Positions 60,581 through 64,000 of a DNA stretch of 64,000 bases are shown piece by piece. Origin of the DNA: Pedobacter frigiditerrae (lineage in GTDB: Bacteria > Bacteroidota > Bacteroidia > Sphingobacteriales > Sphingobacteriaceae). The stretch is from NCBI RefSeq assembly GCF_032678705.1, contig NZ_JAVTSS010000001.1, positions 2,046,001-2,110,000 on the forward strand, given 5' to 3'. Positions within the stretch are counted from its first letter, which is position 1; each line of letters opens with the position of its first letter. Below the pieces are notes generated by a model. That model searched no databases. It worked only from the letters and a program-made list of their open reading frames with translations, and was not told the DNA's origin. Position numbers and translations under genes: made by a program.

Positions 60581-61603
60581 TTAAAGTGAGTTCCTTAATA
60601 TCAATTTGTTTTCCATGACGTGCTTAACAGGAGCTCTTGTCAATACAAATTCTGCTGCTCTTATACCCATTTCGGCAAAATCGACAGAGAAAGTCGTAAT
60701 CCCATCAAATATGATTTCTTTCACATTGTCATCATTATGGGAAAGTATGCCCAAGTCTAGACCCACCTTGAGGCCTTTCACTTTCGTATCCTTCAAAATT
60801 TCCCAAAGCTCCAAGTTATGGATCGTAAAGTAAACCTTATCAGGAGCTATACTACCACTCTTGTATTCACTCTGGATTACCCCGTTAACTTTATGGTCCT
60901 TGATGAAACGCTCAAAGGAAATCAAGATGTCATTAGGTTCAGCAGAATTGGGCCTAAAGAAAAACACGAACTCCGAAAACTCCTTGATTCGTGGTGCAAG
61001 TTTTACAAAGGCATCATAAGAAGACTGCTTGAATTCTTGGACGATATATGAATAGGGCACATTCATCTCCACGTACCTATCAACCATCAAAAACTTATCC
61101 ATGGGAAGCTCTTCCAGAATACTGATAGCAGATGGACTATCAATTGGCGCAATCACATACATTCCATACTGGCCTTTATTGCTATTGATGATTGATTCAA
61201 AAACCGTAAGGTTATTGTGGTGAAAAAAAACGTCGACTTGAACGTTGGGTCCTAAGTGATTCCTGAAATTTTGGTAAAAGGTTTCCTGGAAGGTATCAAA
61301 GGCATAGATCAATAGGCAAACCTTTAGATGCCGCTCGGTATCGTCTGTTGCGACAAAATAACCCTTCCTGTTCTTAGATTCCAAGATCCCCCTTGCAATT
61401 AATTCCTTATAGGCCTTACCAATGGTTTCCTTGGCAAACCCCAGCTCCCTTATCATCTCATTAACAGAAGGCAAAATATCTCCCCTTGCAATGACCTTCT
61501 GATTTAATGCATTTATTATTCCCTGAATAAGTTGCTCATGCTTTGAAAAGCTACTAATGTTAGCCAACAGTTTTATTTCGGAGAATAGTCTGGTTTTGTT
61601 CAT
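60581..61603 (-). CDS. GntR-family regulator with periplasmic-binding-protein-like sensor (FucR-like layout)
   Basis: A 340-aa regulator: GntR winged helix (about 20-90; ILPSVNEMIRELGFAKETIGKAYKELIARGILESKNRKGYFV) and a LacI-type sugar-sensing domain (about 92-340; KVCLLIYAFDTFQETFY, MYVIAPIDSP, GLDLGILSHNDDNVKEIIFDGITTFSVDFAEMGIRAAE). This layout is shared by Bacteroides sugar regulators such as FucR and AraR, which repress until the sugar binds. It precedes a symporter and the fucose/galactose PUL, so it is a good candidate for PUL control. The effector is inferred. Confidence 0.86.
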   Translation of the reverse strand: MNKTRLFSEIKLLANISSFSKHEQLIQGIINALNQKVIARGDILPSVNEMIRELGFAKETIGKAYKELIARGILESKNRKGYFVATDDTERHLKVCLLIYAFDTFQETFYQNFRNHLGPNVQVDVFFHHNNLTVFESIINSNKGQYGMYVIAPIDSPSAISILEELPMDKFLMVDRYVEMNVPYSYIVQEFKQSSYDAFVKLAPRIKEFSEFVFFFRPNSAEPNDILISFERFIKDHKVNGVIQSEYKSGSIAPDKVYFTIHNLELWEILKDTKVKGLKVGLDLGILSHNDDNVKEIIFDGITTFSVDFAEMGIRAAEFVLTRAPVKHVMENKLILRNSL

Positions 61604-62003
61604 TCAGAATTGAAATATTAAAATCGAAATGTAAAAATATTTAAATTATTTATAAAACTACCATTAAGTCTCTTGCCATTCGGCAAACCTCGAATATCCA
61701 GTTAGACGGAAACTGGTCGACAAAAGGAGCTAATTACAAAATTCAAGTATATTGAAGGCGTTAATAAGCAAGTAAAAACCAGAGGATCGGCTACAAAAAA
61801 TTAGGTGTTGCAAATTAGAATAGGCCAAACGCGGCAATGGTGCTCGAACACCAAAATTCAGATAACACACTCATTAATAAGGATTTAAAAAAACTATATT
61901 TTTATATCGAAATAAGTTAAAATTATCGAACACTGCAAAAAGCCATTTCACAGCATAAAAAAAGGCCAAAACCTTTAAGATTTTGACCTTTTGAAAATTT
62001 CGG
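61604..62003. other. Gap between the GntR gene and tRNA-His
   Basis: 400 bp with no intact gene. Short plus-strand open stretches around 61690-61805 (for example LDGNWSTKGANYKIQVY, then EGVNKQVKTRGSATKN in another frame) look like traces of a decayed coding sequence, but nothing recognisable remains. The promoter of the GntR gene must lie at its left end. Confidence 0.4.
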
Positions 62004-62078
62004 GGTGGCTGATGGGGCTCGAACCCACGACCCTCGGCACCACAAACCAATACTCTAACCAACTGAGCTACAACCACC
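62004..62078 (-). tRNA. tRNA-His (anticodon GTG)
   Basis: A full cloverleaf reads on the minus strand: acceptor GTGGTTG/CAGCCAC, D-arm GCTC/GAGT, anticodon stem TTGGT/GCCGA with loop TTGTGGT (anticodon GTG), and T-arm GTGGG-TTCGAGC-CCCAT. The extra 5' G (62078) opposite C73 (62004) is the hallmark of tRNA-His. CCA is not encoded. Confidence 0.96.
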
Positions 62079-62463
62079 GTGTTTTTCAGAGCAACAAAGG
62101 TAGGATTTTTATTATTCCCTGCAAATATTTTTCTACTAAAAAAGCGCAAAAAACACAACTTCCTAGTGCACAATTATTTCCGAATGCGAGGCACTTAGCT
62201 AAAAAGCAAATATAAATTCTACTGTGCTTGTTTAGGATGGGTTTCATGGCAGCGAGCTTAGTTCTTAAACCCGATAGCAGCCCAAATAGCCCACAGCGAG
62301 GCACGAGCGAGGACTATGGGCGGATAGCGGGGCTACAGTTCACGATGGAACACCTCCTTTTATTTTCAAATTAACCTTGTTACTTATTAATAACTGAGGA
62401 TCCAATCTTCTTTTCAACATCTATACTGAGTTTTGACCAATAAAACTTAGTTTTGCGCTGTTT
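62079..62463. other. Gap between tRNA-His and rnhA with a GC-richer hairpin element
   Basis: The left part is AT-rich with no coding signal. The right part (about 62240-62345) has a clearly higher GC content than its surroundings and a structured repeat-like element, described separately. TAGTTTTG (62448-62455) fits a -7 box just before rnhA. Confidence 0.5.
62270..62331. repeat. Structured intergenic repeat-like element
   Basis: An outer CCCG (62270-62273)/CGGG (62328-62331) stem and inner GCCCA (62280-62284)/TGGGC (62317-62321) stem extended by TAG/CTA enclose a loop rich in AGCGAGG-type repeats. GATAGC occurs in both internal-loop flanks. It shares ACGATGGAA in its flank with the 23.3-kb element, so both may belong to a family of intergenic repeats of this genus. 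Confidence 0.5.
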
Positions 62464-62928
62464 ATGATAGAGATTTATACAGACGGTGCAGCAAGTGGAA
62501 ATCCTGGTCCAGGGGGTTACGGTGTAATTTTACGTTCGGGCGCTCATTACAAAGAGTTGAGTGGCGGCTTTAGAATGACCACCAATAACAGAATGGAGCT
62601 ATTGGCTGTAATCGAAGGGTTAAAGTCTATCAAAAACCCCGGACAGGATGTTACCGTGTACTCAGATTCTAAATATGTAGTAGATTCTGTTGAAAAAGGC
62701 TGGGTATTTGGCTGGGTTAAAAAAGCTTTTAAAGACAAAAAGAACAAAGATCTTTGGATCCAATACCTTAATTTACATAAACTACATCAGGTTAAATTCA
62801 TCTGGATAAAAGGCCATAATGAACATCCAGAAAATGAAAGGTGCGACAGGTTAGCCGTAGCTGCTTCTCAAAACAAAGCTGCCCTAGCCATAGATGCTTT
62901 TTTCGAAGCCGAACGCAAAAACGCTTAA
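62464..62928 (+). CDS. rnhA: Ribonuclease HI
   Basis: A 154-aa cytosolic endonuclease that degrades the RNA strand of RNA-DNA hybrids. It has the RNase H fold with the metal-binding carboxylates: Asp7 in IYTDGAASGNPGPGGYG, Glu in NNRMELLAVI (about 45), Asp in VYSDSKYVVDSV (about 67) and Asp in ENERCDRLA (about 129). It has the basic protrusion (GWVKKAFKDKKNKDLW) of the E. coli type I enzyme and the usual length. A single gene, bounded downstream by a strong terminator. Confidence 0.97.
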   Translation: MIEIYTDGAASGNPGPGGYGVILRSGAHYKELSGGFRMTTNNRMELLAVIEGLKSIKNPGQDVTVYSDSKYVVDSVEKGWVFGWVKKAFKDKKNKDLWIQYLNLHKLHQVKFIWIKGHNEHPENERCDRLAVAASQNKAALAIDAFFEAERKNA

Positions 62929-62978
62929 TTAAAATTCTTTTCTTAAAATTATCATGATCGTTTAAGCTTTAAAAAACA

Positions 62979-63005
62979 AAGCCCTATATCATCAATATAG
63001 GGCTT
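62979..63005. terminator. Bidirectional terminator between rnhA and the convergent hypothetical gene
   Basis: Arms AAGCCCTATAT (62979-62989) and ATATAGGGCTT (62995-63005) form an 11-bp perfect stem with a 5-nt loop, with A-rich sequence before and T-rich sequence after. Confidence 0.88.
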
Positions 63006-63025
63006 CATTATATGAATATAAACTT

Positions 63026-63610
63026 TTAGGCCTTCAACATTTTATTTACAGCCAGCTGAACTTTAATAATATCTTGAGCGATAGTTTTCTGAATATTTTC
63101 ATCAAAAGATGCAACAAACCTTGGTTCAAGAAGAACTTTATCAGCTTCATTTGTAATGTTTAACCTAAAAATGTGCTTACCAAACTTAAATCCAGCTCCA
63201 ATTTTAGTGACATCAGCCTCAACAATTTGCATAAACTCATAGCTATTACTTACTTGGTCAAGAAAATCTTTAACCGCTTGAAACACAAAGTCGGTTTCAA
63301 TATCTAATCCATTGATAATAATGATACTATCTTTTAAAGCAGCCTTAAGTACATCATTTCCCCTTACCGTTTCATGAAGGTTTTGTAATGGCTCTAATAA
63401 GTCTTCACTGAAAATGATGCTCCTTTTATCCGTAATCAATATTGCGTTAGAACTACCATTTACACCTGGCCCGTGTTTTAGAAGCACTTCATCGTTGCCG
63501 TCTCTCACAACATATTCACCTGCTGATTTTTGCTCTACCTTTGAACCTGCTATTGCTTTTGCCAAGGTGTTAACAATATAGGCTAAAGCTGGGTATTCTT
63601 CTGTTTTCAT
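63026..63610 (-). CDS. Hypothetical protein, 194 aa, unrecognised
   Basis: A soluble, mixed alpha/beta protein without signal peptide or membrane segment. I chose the ATG giving MKTEEYPALAYIVNTLAKAIAG, a plausible cytosolic start; an in-frame start 37 codons upstream adds an unlikely Cys/Leu-rich leader. Visible segments: GEYVVRDGNDEVLLKHG, ILITDKRSIIFSEDLLEPLQ, and a C-terminal amphipathic helix (IAQDIIKVQLAVNKMLKA). No catalytic motif was recognised. It converges on rnhA. Confidence 0.7.
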   Translation of the reverse strand: MKTEEYPALAYIVNTLAKAIAGSKVEQKSAGEYVVRDGNDEVLLKHGPGVNGSSNAILITDKRSIIFSEDLLEPLQNLHETVRGNDVLKAALKDSIIIINGLDIETDFVFQAVKDFLDQVSNSYEFMQIVEADVTKIGAGFKFGKHIFRLNITNEADKVLLEPRFVASFDENIQKTIAQDIIKVQLAVNKMLKA

Positions 63611-63839
63611 CCAATTATTTTTTTCGCAAAGATACGGCAGCAAATCCATTATTCTAGGTGAAAAAATGAATAAACCGCAGTCTTTAGAAATCAATTGAAA
63701 ACGATATACAATCCTTCCCACTACGTCAAGTCGTCAAAGCAAATTTGCCTTAACCCTCAACACTTTTGAAGCAGAAAGAAACAACACTTTTTTACTTTAA
63801 AGATATTACTTATTTTCAGTGCAAATTAACAACGCTCAA

Positions 63840-64000
63840 ATGTTTGGCTACTGGAACGACTTTTATTTTATCCCTGTTATTTTACAAGTAATAACCATTA
63901 TCCATGCCCTTAAAACAGGTAGAAGAGATTGGATCTACTTACTGATATTCTTACCCTTAATAGGTGCAGTAATTTATTTTTTCATGGAGTTGCTACCTGA
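63840..64000 (+). CDS. Membrane protein N-terminus (PLDc_N-like), cut by window edge
   Basis: An ATG is followed by 53 open codons to the window end: MFGYWNDFYFIPVILQVITI.. then a charged turn (KTGRRDW) and a second hydrophobic segment (IYLLIFLPLIGAVIYFFMEL). Two membrane helices with a W-x..-P-x-x-G-x..-Y pattern resemble the N-terminal domain of cardiolipin-synthase-like (PLDc_N) membrane proteins. The rest lies outside the window, so the function is open. Confidence 0.6.
   Translation, partial: MFGYWNDFYFIPVILQVITIIHALKTGRRDWIYLLIFLPLIGAVIYFFMELLP

Noticed and set aside
61839-61852. GGTGCTCGAACACC palindrome near tRNA-His as a possible attachment site
   Set aside because: It resembles the T-arm core shared by many tRNAs but does not repeat the tRNA-His 3' end, and no integrase gene is present.
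61874-62173. Minus-strand frame of 99 codons across the tRNA-His gene
   Set aside because: It reads straight through a perfect tRNA cloverleaf and has no protein family features.
1-64000. CRISPR arrays, insertion sequences and prophage genes
   Set aside because: No regularly spaced repeats, transposase, integrase or phage structural genes were recognised on either strand.

Overview
The window is a low-GC chromosomal piece from a Bacteroidota bacterium, most likely Sphingobacteriaceae (Pedobacter-like). The support is two SusC/SusD outer-membrane glycan-uptake pairs, many lipoproteins with short Cys lipoboxes, a type IX secretion (T9SS) sorting tail, TAnnTTTG-type -7 boxes instead of Shine-Dalgarno-driven promoters, and intergenic hairpins of the kind common in this group. 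No rRNA, CRISPR array, intact IS element or prophage was seen.

Region A (1-26.9 kb) is a large sialoglycan/sialic-acid locus. It holds six GH33-type BNR sialidases with different anchoring, a NanO/NanU-like SusC/SusD pair, an iduronate-sulfatase-like sulfatase, a canonical N-acetylneuraminate lyase, a second divergent DapA-type lyase, a NanM-like kelch protein, an MFS transporter, a phytanoyl-CoA-type Fe(II)/2-oxoglutarate dioxygenase, an NHL propeller protein, a sialate O-acetylesterase, a secreted alpha/beta esterase, a ROK kinase, a FAS1 lipoprotein cut by the left edge, and one FadR/GntR regulator. A palindrome, TTATGTnnnACATAA, recurs in front of nearly every transcription unit here (11 copies, some degenerate, one before the regulator itself). 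At five promoters it lies 6-13 bp from a perfect TAnnTTTG box. I infer that these are the regulator's operators and define one regulon.

Region B (27-34.2 kb) holds a 2109-residue T9SS-secreted protein (BNR propeller, TIG and FG-GAP/VCBS repeats) whose stop overlaps the start of a small FN3-like lipoprotein.

Region C (34.8-61.6 kb) is a fucosylated/galactosylated glycan locus. A plus-strand catabolic operon (SDR, L-fuconate dehydratase, sodium:solute symporter, GH29 fucosidase, lipoprotein mutarotase) is divergent from an AraC regulator. A long minus-strand PUL follows: SusC, SusD, two glycan-binding lipoproteins, GH95, two clan GH-D alpha-galactosidases, a sialate O-acetylesterase, and a truncated SDR. 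It is preceded by a GntR-sensor regulator and a second sodium symporter. Sialic acid, fucose, galactose and sulfate removal together suggest mucin-like or other animal-type glycans as food.

Region D (61.6-64 kb) is housekeeping: tRNA-His, rnhA, a small conserved-looking hypothetical gene and the start of a membrane protein cut by the right edge.
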